DNA from: Arminella tubonensis
Lineage (GTDB): Bacteria > Pseudomonadota > Alphaproteobacteria > Rhizobiales > Rhizobiaceae
Direction of reading: 5' to 3'
Assembly (NCBI RefSeq): GCF_003240585.1
Contig: NZ_PCDP01000035.1
Location: 372,001 to 436,000 of the forward strand
Length of the DNA: 64,000 nt
Shown here: positions 18,213 through 25,671 of the stretch, piece after piece
How the letters are laid out: every line of letters starts with the position of its first letter
Position numbering within the stretch: the stretch's first letter is position 1
Notes under the pieces: generated by a model
Database searches by the model: none
Seen by the model: only the letters and a program-made list of their open reading frames with translations
Told to the model about the DNA's origin: nothing
Position numbers and translations under genes: made by a program

Positions 18213-18583
18213 GTCGCGATGGTTCCCGGCCTGAAGACGTAGAGCGGCCGGATCTCATAGGCGCCGGCGCCGGGATTGGCGATCGCGAGCTCCTTTGAGA
18301 ACTCGACCGCCTCATCGAGCGTATCGAAGTCGACAATGAAAAACCCGAGGAACTGCTCCTTGGTCTCGGCGAACGGCCCGTCGAGGATCAAGGGTTCATT
18401 CTTTCCCTTGCGTAGCGTGGTCGCCGCTGTCGTCGGCATCAGCCGCGCCACCGGCCCGAGCTTGCCCCTGTCGGCAAGCTTCTTCTCGACCGCGTGCAGC
18501 CGCGCCATCGTGCTCTCCTCCTCATCCTTGGACCAGGAAAACACGGCATTCTCGTCGTTGTAGCACAGGATTGCATAGAGCAT
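18209..18583 (-). CDS. DGPF/YCII-related domain protein
   Basis: Small cytoplasmic protein, 124 aa, of the YciI-like DGPF family named after the motif seen here as LDGPFAETKEQFLGFFIVD (about residues 67-85). It begins LYAILCYNDE and ends PLYVFRPG. DGPF proteins are the constant partners of ECF42 sigma genes, though their activity is unknown. It is the first gene of the DGPF-sigma operon and has a promoter-like TGTCGG-N17-CGTC 23 bases upstream of its ATG. Confidence 0.92.
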   Translation of the reverse strand: MLYAILCYNDENAVFSWSKDEEESTMARLHAVEKKLADRGKLGPVARLMPTTAATTLRKGKNEPLILDGPFAETKEQFLGFFIVDFDTLDEAVEFSKELAIANPGAGAYEIRPLYVFRPGTIAT

Positions 18584-18606
18584 CGGTAGCCTCCCATCTT
18601 GAACAA

Positions 18607-18633
18607 GACGTAGAAGTAGCGCCGCATCCGACA
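18607..18633 (-). promoter_or_regulatory. Candidate ECF42 promoter of the DGPF-sigma operon
   Basis: TGTCGG (18633-18628) is followed after 17 bases by CGTC (18610-18607) on the minus strand. Motif, spacing and preceding CC are the same as at 16903-16929, which supports autoregulation. Confidence 0.65.
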
Positions 18634-18666
18634 GGCCGCATCAAAAAATTGAATCGGGGCCCAAGC

Positions 18667-19536
18667 TCAATCGCGATCAAAAACCGAATAGGAAATTTCA
18701 CCAAGCCGCTCGCGATCGGCAATTGCGTGAATTTCGCTGATCCTGTTGTCTTCGATCGTCAGAATGAGCACGACATGGAGAGCGCGGCGGATCACGACGA
18801 CCAAGCCAAGCTCGCCATCCACAAGAGCCGGTTTCGCACCCTGCGCCCTTCCCTTGAAGGTGTTGGCGACGGCTGCGGCGCCACGAATTTCCGCCAGCGC
18901 TCCCAACTGAACCGCCGCCGCATCGGACCTGAAGACGACATCCGGATCGAGAACCGCCAGCAAAGCCTCGAAATCCCCACCCCGTGAAGCGGCAAGGAAA
19001 GCCTCGACGATTTTCCGTTGCCGGGTACGATCGGCACTGGGCGCAGCATCCGCTCCCTGGACACGACGCCGGGCCCGGCTTGCGAGCTGCCTGGCCGCTT
19101 CCGGCGAGCGCCCGACGATCGGGGCGATATCGTCGAACGGCACGGCAAACATGTCGTGCAGCACGAAGGCGAGCCGCTCGGCCGGCGCCAGTTTCTCCAG
19201 CACGACAAGCAGCGCGGCACCGACCGAATCGGCCATGACAGCTTCCTGCTCGGCATTCTCGCTGTCCGCGACCGGCTCGGGAACGTCGGCGCCCCACGGC
19301 TCCTCGCGCCTGGACCTGCGCGACCGCAGCATGTCGAGGCAGACGCGCCCGACGACGGTGGTCAGCCATCCGGTCAGGTTCGCAATTTCTCCAGTGTCGG
19401 AACGGCTGAGGCGCAACCAGGCTTCCTGCACGGCGTCATCAGCCTCGCTTCGCGAACCGAGCATGCGATAGGCAACGGCTCGCAGATGGCCCCGATCGGC
19501 CTCGAATGCCTCTGCCAGAAATTTTTTCTCGTCCAT
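18667..19536 (-). CDS. ECF RNA polymerase sigma factor, ECF41 type
   Basis: Sigma factor of 289 aa with sigma-2 (LRAVAYRMLGSRSEADDAVQEAWLRL, residues about 17-43), sigma-4 (APAERLAFVLHDMFAVPFDDIAPIVGRSPEAARQLASRARRRV, about 117-160) and a C-terminal SnoaL/NTF2-like domain (from about 175: IVEAFLAASRGGDFEALLAVLDPDVVFRSD). This architecture defines ECF41, in which the SnoaL domain replaces an anti-sigma factor and tunes activity. The adjacent divergent AhpD/CMD gene is the usual partner. A perfect ECF41 promoter consensus lies 37 bases upstream of its ATG. Confidence 0.93.
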   Translation of the reverse strand: MDEKKFLAEAFEADRGHLRAVAYRMLGSRSEADDAVQEAWLRLSRSDTGEIANLTGWLTTVVGRVCLDMLRSRRSRREEPWGADVPEPVADSENAEQEAVMADSVGAALLVVLEKLAPAERLAFVLHDMFAVPFDDIAPIVGRSPEAARQLASRARRRVQGADAAPSADRTRQRKIVEAFLAASRGGDFEALLAVLDPDVVFRSDAAAVQLGALAEIRGAAAVANTFKGRAQGAKPALVDGELGLVVVIRRALHVVLILTIEDNRISEIHAIADRERLGEISYSVFDRD

Positions 19537-19537
19537 C

Positions 19538-19564
19538 GGTCACATCTCCCCGTCGCGTTCCGTC
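19538..19564 (+). promoter_or_regulatory. Candidate ECF41 promoter reading towards the AhpD/CMD gene
   Basis: GGTCACA-N16-CGTC on the plus strand, one mismatch from the ECF41 consensus TGTCACA-N16-CGTC. It starts two bases after the sigma gene's start codon and would give a leader of about 110 bases before the ATG at 19684. Confidence 0.6.
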
Positions 19565-19572
19565 ATCCCTTT

Positions 19573-19599
19573 GACGAACGAGGCGCGATCGATGTGACA
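19573..19599 (-). promoter_or_regulatory. ECF41-consensus promoter of the sigma factor gene
   Basis: TGTCACA (19599-19593) and CGTC (19576-19573) on the minus strand with exactly 16 bases between. This is a full match to the consensus reported for ECF41 targets and places a start site about 30 bases before the sigma ATG. Confidence 0.75.
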
Positions 19600-19683
19600 G
19601 GAAAATATCGATCGGCCATCAAGGCCGTCAAGTTCGCTCGGAGGTTCGTCCGGGCTTCGAAGCACAAAGCAAGGAGATGCAAA

Positions 19684-20142
19684 ATGAAAGCAAGAATGAA
19701 CCACCCCGCGGTCATGATCCCGGATGCCATGCAGGCGCTACAGTCTTTGGCAACCGTAACCGCCAGTGGCGGCCTGCCGACCAAGACGATTGAGCTTGTC
19801 AATCTGCGCGCGAGCCAGATCAACGGCTGCGGCGCCTGCGTCGACGCGCACCCGCGGATCGCGAAGAAAGCGGGCGAGACCGATGAGCGCCTGTTTGCCG
19901 TCGCCGCCTGGCGCGAGACGCCCTACTTCAGCGATGCCGAAAGAGCAGCGCTCGCACTGACGGAGTCGCTGACACGTCTCAACGATCGGGCAAATCCTGT
20001 GCCTGACGACGTCTGGGACGAAGCTGCCCGTCAATTCGACGAGCCCGATCTTGCTCTGCTGCTTCTGGCGATCGCCAACATCAATGTCTGGAACCGGCTC
20101 AACGTCGCGACCCGACAGATTGCCGGCGCCTGGAAGCCCTGA
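19684..20142 (+). CDS. AhpD/carboxymuconolactone decarboxylase-like protein, ECF41 partner
   Basis: All-helical AhpD-like protein, 152 aa, with the redox motif Cys49-Gly-Ala-Cys52 and His56 in INGCGACVDAH, matching peroxidase-type CMD proteins. It probably acts as an alkylhydroperoxidase or disulfide reductant in the cytoplasm. The start at 19684 has a strong AAGGAG ribosome-binding site; the frame is open far upstream but that part is antisense to the sigma gene. CMD proteins are one of the three enzyme types (carboxymuconolactone decarboxylase, oxidoreductase, epimerase) always found beside ECF41 sigma genes, and here the gene has its own ECF41-like promoter. Confidence 0.9.
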   Translation: MKARMNHPAVMIPDAMQALQSLATVTASGGLPTKTIELVNLRASQINGCGACVDAHPRIAKKAGETDERLFAVAAWRETPYFSDAERAALALTESLTRLNDRANPVPDDVWDEAARQFDEPDLALLLLAIANINVWNRLNVATRQIAGAWKP

Positions 20143-20165
20143 CGCGGCAGTTACCTTGCATAGCG

Positions 20166-20194
20166 CATCGCCGCGGTCCAAGACTGCGGCGATG
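20166..20194 (+). terminator. Hairpin after the AhpD/CMD gene
   Basis: Perfect 9-bp stem CATCGCCGC / GCGGCGATG with an 11-base loop, 23 bases after the stop codon; only a weak T-stretch follows. Confidence 0.5.
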
Positions 20195-20214
20195 ATTCTG
20201 GCATAGGTGCGGAC

Positions 20215-21423
20215 GTGGACAAAAGACAGATCGCAATTATCGGCGGCGGCCCCGCAGGGCTGATGGGGGCGGACGTATTATCGCGCGCCGGCCACGCCGT
20301 GACGATCTACGACAGCATGCCGACCGTCGCCCGCAAATTCCTGCTCGCCGGAAAATCCGGCCTCAACATCACACATTCGGAAGACTATATCAGCTTCACG
20401 GAGCGCTTTGGCGCCGCATCGGAGCGGCTAAGCCCAGCGCTGGATGCATTCAGACCTGGCGACATCCGCGCATGGGCCGAAGAACTGGGCACCGAAACCT
20501 TCATCGGTTCCTCGGGCCGCGTCTTTCCAAGGGCAATGAAGGCGTCACCGCTTCTGCGCGCCTGGCTTCGACGGCTGGATGCGCAAGGCGTCAAGTTTCT
20601 GACCCGCCACCGCTGGACCGGCTTCGACGATCGCGGCTATGTCTTCGAAACACCGGAGGGACCGAAGACTGTCCAATCCGACGCCGCCTTGCTTGCCCTT
20701 GGCGGCGCCAGCTGGCCGAGACTGGGCTCCGACGGCAACTGGATGCAATGGCTGGAGCAAAAAGGCGTCGCCACAGCCGAGTTCCGTCCGGCCAATTGTG
20801 GCTTCGACGTTGCCTGGAGCGATGTCTTTCGCGAACGCTTCGCCGGCGCGCCGCTGAAATCGGTGACCGCCACCTCCGACGCCGGCACTATTCCGGGCGA
20901 ATTCGTCATTTCGCGAAACGGCATCGAGGGTAGCCTGGTCTATGCTCACGCCGCCGCCCTGCGCGATCGCCTGGAGAAGCACGGAAGCGCCGCACTCACC
21001 CTCGACCTGACACCGGGTCGAACCGAGAACAGATTATCGAAGGACCTCGCTCGCCAGAGCGGCAAGGCGAGCCTGTCCAACCGCCTGCGCAAGGGTGCCG
21101 ATATCGACGGCGTCAAGGCCGGCCTGCTGCGCGAAATCGCAGGCCCCACCGATCTCGCCGATCCGGATAATCTCGCTCACATCATCAAGGCGCTGCCGCT
21201 TCCGGTTCTCCGGCCACGACCTATCGCCGAGGCGATCTCGTCGGCGGGCGGCGTCGAGTTTGAGGGCGTCGATGACCACTACATGTTGAAAGCCCTTCCC
21301 GGCGTCTTCGTCGCCGGCGAAATGCTCGACTGGGAAGCGCCGACCGGCGGCTATCTCCTCACCGCCTGCTTTGCCACAGGCCACGCCGCCGCACATGGAA
21401 TGGACGCCTGGCTCAAGCGCTGA
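20215..21423 (+). CDS. BaiN/HI0933-type NAD(P)/FAD-dependent oxidoreductase
   Basis: Flavoprotein of 402 aa, HI0933-like (TIGR03862-type) family. The N-terminal FAD motif IAIIGGGPAGLMGADVL, the family motif ARKFLLAGKSGLNITHSE and the C-terminal GEMLDWEAPTGGYLLTACFATGHAAA are all present. The start is a GTG. Members are widespread and mostly uncharacterised; the BaiN enzyme reduces bile-acid intermediates in gut bacteria, which is unlikely to be the role here. It stands alone between the ECF41 pair and the convergent glpK. Confidence 0.88.
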   Translation: MDKRQIAIIGGGPAGLMGADVLSRAGHAVTIYDSMPTVARKFLLAGKSGLNITHSEDYISFTERFGAASERLSPALDAFRPGDIRAWAEELGTETFIGSSGRVFPRAMKASPLLRAWLRRLDAQGVKFLTRHRWTGFDDRGYVFETPEGPKTVQSDAALLALGGASWPRLGSDGNWMQWLEQKGVATAEFRPANCGFDVAWSDVFRERFAGAPLKSVTATSDAGTIPGEFVISRNGIEGSLVYAHAAALRDRLEKHGSAALTLDLTPGRTENRLSKDLARQSGKASLSNRLRKGADIDGVKAGLLREIAGPTDLADPDNLAHIIKALPLPVLRPRPIAEAISSAGGVEFEGVDDHYMLKALPGVFVAGEMLDWEAPTGGYLLTACFATGHAAAHGMDAWLKR

Positions 21424-21483
21424 ATGAAGCGCCTGCGAATCATTGTGAGCACACGAGGCCAAGCTACTGGAGAGACTCTCTGT

Positions 21484-22977
21484 TCAAGCCTCGCTCAGCG
21501 TGCGCCTGACCGCGTTTCTCCAGCCCTTGAGCTTTGCCGACCGCACCTTCTCATCCATTTCAGGTGCAAACCGCCGGTCCCGCGACCAGGTCTTGGCGAA
21601 GGTCTCCCGATCCGGCCAGACCCCTGCCCGACTACCGGCGAGCCATGCGGCACCGAGCGCAGTGGTCTCGAGAATATCGGGCCGGTCGACCGGCGCGTCG
21701 AGCAGGTCCGCCAGGCACTGCATCGTCCAATCCGAAGCGACCATGCCGCCATCGACGCGCAGCACCGTATCGTCGGCTCCGTTCTTCCAATCCTTGTGCA
21801 TCGCGTCCAAAAGGTCCCGCGTCTGGTAGCAAACGGCCTCCAGAGCCGCGCGGGCAAATTCCGCCGGCCCCGTATTGCGGGTCATGCCGAACATCGCGCC
21901 GCGGGCGTTGGCGTCCCAGTGCGGTGCGCCGAGCCCGGTGAAGGCCGGAACCATGTAGACCTCCTGCGTCGGGTCGGCGTGCCCCGCAAGATCACCTGAG
22001 TCCGAGGCGCGCTTGATGACCTTCAGGCCGTCGCGCAACCATTGTACCGCAGCCCCGGCGATGAAGATGGAGCCCTCCAACGCATAGGTCGTTTCGCCGT
22101 CGAGGCGATAGGCGATGGTGGTCAGCAGCCGGTTCTTCGAGCGGACGATATCGGCACCAGTGTTGAGCAGCGCGAAGCAACCCGTGCCATAGGTCGATTT
22201 CATCATGCCCGGCTCAAAACAGGCCTGGCCGATAACCGCCGCATGCTGGTCGCCGGCAACACCCGATATTGGAATAGCGGCGCCGAAAATGGCGGGGTCG
22301 GTGACACCGAAATCGGCAGCGCAATCCTTCACCTCGGGAAGCATCGCCGCGGGCACGCGCAGGATTTCCAGAAGGTCCGCATCCCACTCGTTGCGGGCGA
22401 TATTGTACATCAGCGTCCGCGATGCATTCGTCGCATCGGTAGCGAAGTATTTGCCCCCTGTCAGCCGCCAGATGAGGAAGGTGTCGATCGTCCCGAAGCA
22501 GAGCTCTCCCTTGGCAGCCCGGGCACGAGCGCCCTTGACGTTTGCCAGCATCCACGAAAGCTTGGTGCCGGAGAAATACGGATCGAGCAGCAGGCCCGTG
22601 CGGCGCGTGAAGAGCTTTTCGAGATCCTGCCGCTTCAGCTTCTCGCAATAATTCGCCGTCCGCCGGTCCTGCCAGACGATGGCGTTCTGGATCGGCTTGC
22701 CGCTCTCGCGCTCCCAGACGACAACAGTCTCGCGCTGGTTGGTAATGCCGATCGAGGCGATGTCCTTCGCCTCGATACCAGCAGCCTTGATCGCCTTGCG
22801 CACCGTCCACAGCACGCTTTCCCAGATATCCTCCGGATCATGCTCGACCCAGCCGGACTGTGGGTAGATCTGCGGAAATTCCTTCTGCCCGACACCAGCG
22901 ACTTTCATCTTGCCGTCGAAGACGATCGCCCGCGTCGATGTCGTTCCCTGGTCGATCGCCAAGACATAACCGCTCAT
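21484..22977 (-). CDS. glpK: Glycerol kinase
   Basis: FGGY-family kinase making glycerol 3-phosphate, 497 aa, standard length. Visible motifs: [16 protein letters not shown] (ATP site, residues 6-21), [13 protein letters not shown], the [27 protein letters not shown] substrate region, and the C-terminal FGGY signature area ([34 protein letters not shown]). No glpD, glpF or regulator gene is adjacent. The upstream region holds two AAACGAA repeats that could bind a DeoR-type GlpR. Confidence 0.96.
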   Translation of the reverse strand: MSGYVLAIDQGTTSTRAIVFDGKMKVAGVGQKEFPQIYPQSGWVEHDPEDIWESVLWTVRKAIKAAGIEAKDIASIGITNQRETVVVWERESGKPIQNAIVWQDRRTANYCEKLKRQDLEKLFTRRTGLLLDPYFSGTKLSWMLANVKGARARAAKGELCFGTIDTFLIWRLTGGKYFATDATNASRTLMYNIARNEWDADLLEILRVPAAMLPEVKDCAADFGVTDPAIFGAAIPISGVAGDQHAAVIGQACFEPGMMKSTYGTGCFALLNTGADIVRSKNRLLTTIAYRLDGETTYALEGSIFIAGAAVQWLRDGLKVIKRASDSGDLAGHADPTQEVYMVPAFTGLGAPHWDANARGAMFGMTRNTGPAEFARAALEAVCYQTRDLLDAMHKDWKNGADDTVLRVDGGMVASDWTMQCLADLLDAPVDRPDILETTALGAAWLAGSRAGVWPDRETFAKTWSRDRRFAPEMDEKVRSAKLKGWRNAVRRTLSEA

Positions 22978-23024
22978 CCCATCCTCCCCGGATACTTATG
23001 CGTTGCCAAATCAATAGGGCAGAC

Positions 23025-23053
23025 AAACGAATGTGAAAAGAAACCAAAACGAA
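23025..23053 (-). promoter_or_regulatory. Repeated TTCGTTT motifs upstream of glpK
   Basis: TTCGTTT occurs on the minus strand at 23053-23047 and 23031-23025, spaced by 22 bases (two helical turns), 48-76 bases before the glpK ATG. DeoR-family GlpR regulators often recognise TTCG-containing repeats. The assignment is tentative. Confidence 0.3.
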
Positions 23054-23183
23054 AATTTATGCAAAGCCATGACATCCCAGAGATGACTTATACAAAACTG
23101 AATTGCTCTAGGCCGCGATTTGGGACTAACCTTCCAGTTGGTTTGCGCTGCAGCAGAAGCGGGCGCCGAGAATGGAGTTGCCC

Positions 23184-23957
23184 ATGACCAGGACAGTCGT
23201 CGTCACCGGTTCCACCAGCGGTATCGGTCTTGCAATCGCGACGGCCTTTGCCGCCAAGGGCGAAAACGTCGTCATCAACGGCTTCGGAAGCGCCGACGAG
23301 ATCGGAACCATCAAATCCGGCCTTGAAGCCGCAGGCGGTAAGGTCATCCACCATCCCGCCGACATGACGAAACCTGATGAAATCGCCGACCTGATCGCGA
23401 CCGCAGCCAGCACTTTCGGCGGCGTCGATGTCCTCGTCAACAATGCCGGCATCCAGCATGTCGAGAAGATCGAGGATTTCCCTGTTGATAAATGGGACCA
23501 GATCATCGCCATCAATCTGTCCAGCTCGTTTCATACCATGCGGGCGGCAATACCGCTGATGAAAGAAAAGAAACACGGGCGGATCATCAACATCGCCTCG
23601 GCACATGCGCTGGTCGCCTCGCCCTTCAAGTCAGCCTACGTGGCGGCAAAACACGGCGTCCTCGGATTGACCAAGACAGCAGCGCTCGAGGTCGCCGAAT
23701 TCGGCATCACCGTCAACGCGATCTGCCCCGGCTACGTGCTGACACCGCTGGTCGCGCGCCAGATACCTGATACCGCCAAGGCGCGCGGCATGACCGAGGA
23801 GCAGGTGAAGTCGGAAGTGCTGCTGAAAGCCCAGCCAACGCGCGAATTCGTCAAGGCCGAGGAAATAGCCGCACTTTCGCTCTATCTCGCCAGCGACGAT
23901 GCGAGACAGGTGACCGGAACTCACGTCTCGATTGACGGAGGCTGGACTGCGGCATAA
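23184..23957 (+). CDS. bdhA: D-3-hydroxybutyrate dehydrogenase
   Basis: Short-chain dehydrogenase oxidising 3-hydroxybutyrate to acetoacetate with NAD in polyhydroxybutyrate turnover, 257 aa. NAD motif TGSTSGIGLAIA, NNAGIQHVEKIEDF, catalytic Ser139, Tyr152 and Lys156 (SAYVAAK), and the C-terminal VTGTHVSIDGGWTA all fit BdhA specifically (IQHVEKIEDFP and PTREFVKAEEIA are typical). The start at 23184 is used because GGAG precedes it; an ATG at 23172 would add four residues. The xdhA gene begins 66 bases downstream on the same strand; in Sinorhizobium meliloti bdhA and xdh genes are also linked. Confidence 0.94.
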   Translation: MTRTVVVTGSTSGIGLAIATAFAAKGENVVINGFGSADEIGTIKSGLEAAGGKVIHHPADMTKPDEIADLIATAASTFGGVDVLVNNAGIQHVEKIEDFPVDKWDQIIAINLSSSFHTMRAAIPLMKEKKHGRIINIASAHALVASPFKSAYVAAKHGVLGLTKTAALEVAEFGITVNAICPGYVLTPLVARQIPDTAKARGMTEEQVKSEVLLKAQPTREFVKAEEIAALSLYLASDDARQVTGTHVSIDGGWTAA

Positions 23958-24023
23958 CGATTGACGGTTGGACCAGGATAAGAACCTAAAATAAGAATAA
24001 CGGGCCAAGAATACGGGAACGAC

Positions 24024-25490
24024 ATGAACGACACCATCCGCTTCATCCTCAACGGCGAGGATATCTCGCTTTCCAGCCTGCGGCCCACGGACACGCTGCT
24101 TGATCTGTTGCGGATCAACCGGCATCTGACGGGCACCAAGGAAGGATGCGCGGAAGGAGACTGCGGCGCCTGCACGGTGCTGGTCGGCCGCCTCATCGAC
24201 GGCGGACTGCATTACGAATCGGTCAATGCCTGCATTCGCTTCGTCGGCTCGCTGCACGGAACCCACGTCGTCACCGTCGAGCATCTGGCCGCCAAGGACG
24301 GTACGCTGCATCCCGTCCAGCAGGCAATGGTCGACTGTCATGGCTCGCAATGCGGCTTCTGCACGCCGGGCTTCGTCATGTCGCTCTACGGTCTCTGGCT
24401 CTCGAACCCGAAGCCGAGCCGGGCCGAGATAGAAAAGGCGTTGCAGGGCAATCTCTGTCGGTGCACCGGCTACGAGCCGATCGTCAAGGCAGCCGAGCAG
24501 GTCAGCCGGATGCGGCCAAGCGCACTGTTCGACCCTTTGGAAAAGACCCGCTCCGATATCAGCTCCCGCCTCTGGGCCTTGCAGAAACGTGAGACGATCG
24601 TCGTCTCTTGCGGCGATGAGCGGACGATCCTGCCGGGCTCCATGGCGGCCCTTGGCCGAATTCTTGCTGACGAACCCGACGCCACCATCGTTGCCGGTTC
24701 CACTGATGTCGGCCTCTGGGTCACCAAGCAGATGCGGGCGCTCAATCCTGTTGTTTTCATCAGCCATCTGACCGAACTGCAGGCGATGATATCAGGAGAC
24801 AAGGGCTTCATCATTGGCGCCGGCGTCACCTATAGCCGTGCCTTCGCTGCGATGGCCGCCAGAATTCCATCCCTCGGCAACCTCATCGACCGCATCGGCG
24901 GCGAGCAGGTCCGCAACATGGGCACCATTGGCGGCAACGTCGCGAACGGCTCGCCGATCGGCGATACGCCGCCGCCTTTGATCGCGCTCGGCGCCAGTGT
25001 CAGGCTGCGCTCTGCAAGCGGCCCGCGAACGGTGCTTCTCGAGGACTATTTCATCGAATACGGCAAACAGGACCGCAGGCCGGGCGAATTCGTCGAAAGC
25101 GTCTTCGTGCCGTACCCGGCCGACGACGTTCATTTCGCGGTCTACAAGATCACCAAGCGCCGCGACGAGGACATCTCGGCAGTCTGCGGCGCCTTCTACC
25201 TGCAGCTCGATGACGCCGGCAACGTCGCCGACATCCGCATCGCCTTCGGCGGTATGGCCGGAACCCCGAAACGCGCCCGCACGGTCGAGGCCGAACTGAT
25301 CGGCAAGCCATGGACGGAACAGACGGCACTTGCGGCTCGCGACGCCTTCGACGCCGACTACCAGCCGCTCACCGACTGGCGCGCCACGGCGGAATACCGC
25401 CAGCTCACCGCCAAGAATTTGCTGATCCGGTTTTATCTGGAAACGTCGGGTGCACCGCAGGAGTTGCGGCGCTTCGAGGTGATGGCATGA
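24024..25490 (+). CDS. xdhA: Xanthine dehydrogenase small subunit (2Fe-2S and FAD)
   Basis: Electron-transfer subunit of the molybdenum enzyme that converts hypoxanthine and xanthine to urate, 488 aa. The plant-type ferredoxin domain has Cys42, Cys47, Cys50 and Cys70; the second 2Fe-2S domain has Cys110, Cys113, Cys145 and Cys147. The FAD-binding domain begins near residue 200 (PDATIVAGSTDVGLWVTK; GNVANGSPIGDTPPPL) and a CO-dehydrogenase flavoprotein C-terminal domain follows. It starts the xdhABC operon. A RIME repeat separates it from xdhB. Confidence 0.96.
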   Translation: MNDTIRFILNGEDISLSSLRPTDTLLDLLRINRHLTGTKEGCAEGDCGACTVLVGRLIDGGLHYESVNACIRFVGSLHGTHVVTVEHLAAKDGTLHPVQQAMVDCHGSQCGFCTPGFVMSLYGLWLSNPKPSRAEIEKALQGNLCRCTGYEPIVKAAEQVSRMRPSALFDPLEKTRSDISSRLWALQKRETIVVSCGDERTILPGSMAALGRILADEPDATIVAGSTDVGLWVTKQMRALNPVVFISHLTELQAMISGDKGFIIGAGVTYSRAFAAMAARIPSLGNLIDRIGGEQVRNMGTIGGNVANGSPIGDTPPPLIALGASVRLRSASGPRTVLLEDYFIEYGKQDRRPGEFVESVFVPYPADDVHFAVYKITKRRDEDISAVCGAFYLQLDDAGNVADIRIAFGGMAGTPKRARTVEAELIGKPWTEQTALAARDAFDADYQPLTDWRATAEYRQLTAKNLLIRFYLETSGAPQELRRFEVMA

Positions 25491-25511
25491 TGAACTCTGA
25501 ATTAGCGGCAA

Positions 25512-25633
25512 TACCCCCCTCTGCCCCGTCGGGCATCTCCCCCACAAGGGGGGAGATCGCTGGAACCGAGGGTCGCGGCACATTGATCTCCCCCCTTGTG
25601 GGGGAGATGTCGGCCCGGCCGACAGAGGGGGGT
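25512..25633. repeat. RIME-like intergenic mosaic repeat, copy 2, inside the xdh operon
   Basis: About 120 bases with the same two-module structure as the copy at 11458-11582. The right 60 bases (25573-25632) are identical between them, and the left module differs at several places (CCCCGTCGGGC instead of CAGCTTCGCTG). It fills most of the 181-base gap between xdhA and xdhB. Confidence 0.85.
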
Positions 25634-25671
25634 AATCTCTCCTCCGCAAGAAGCATCGGAGGTCCGAACTG

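Noticed and set aside
19018..19683. Extension of the AhpD/CMD frame upstream of 19684
   Set aside because: It is antisense to the ECF41 gene and lacks family similarity; 19684 has a strong ribosome-binding site.
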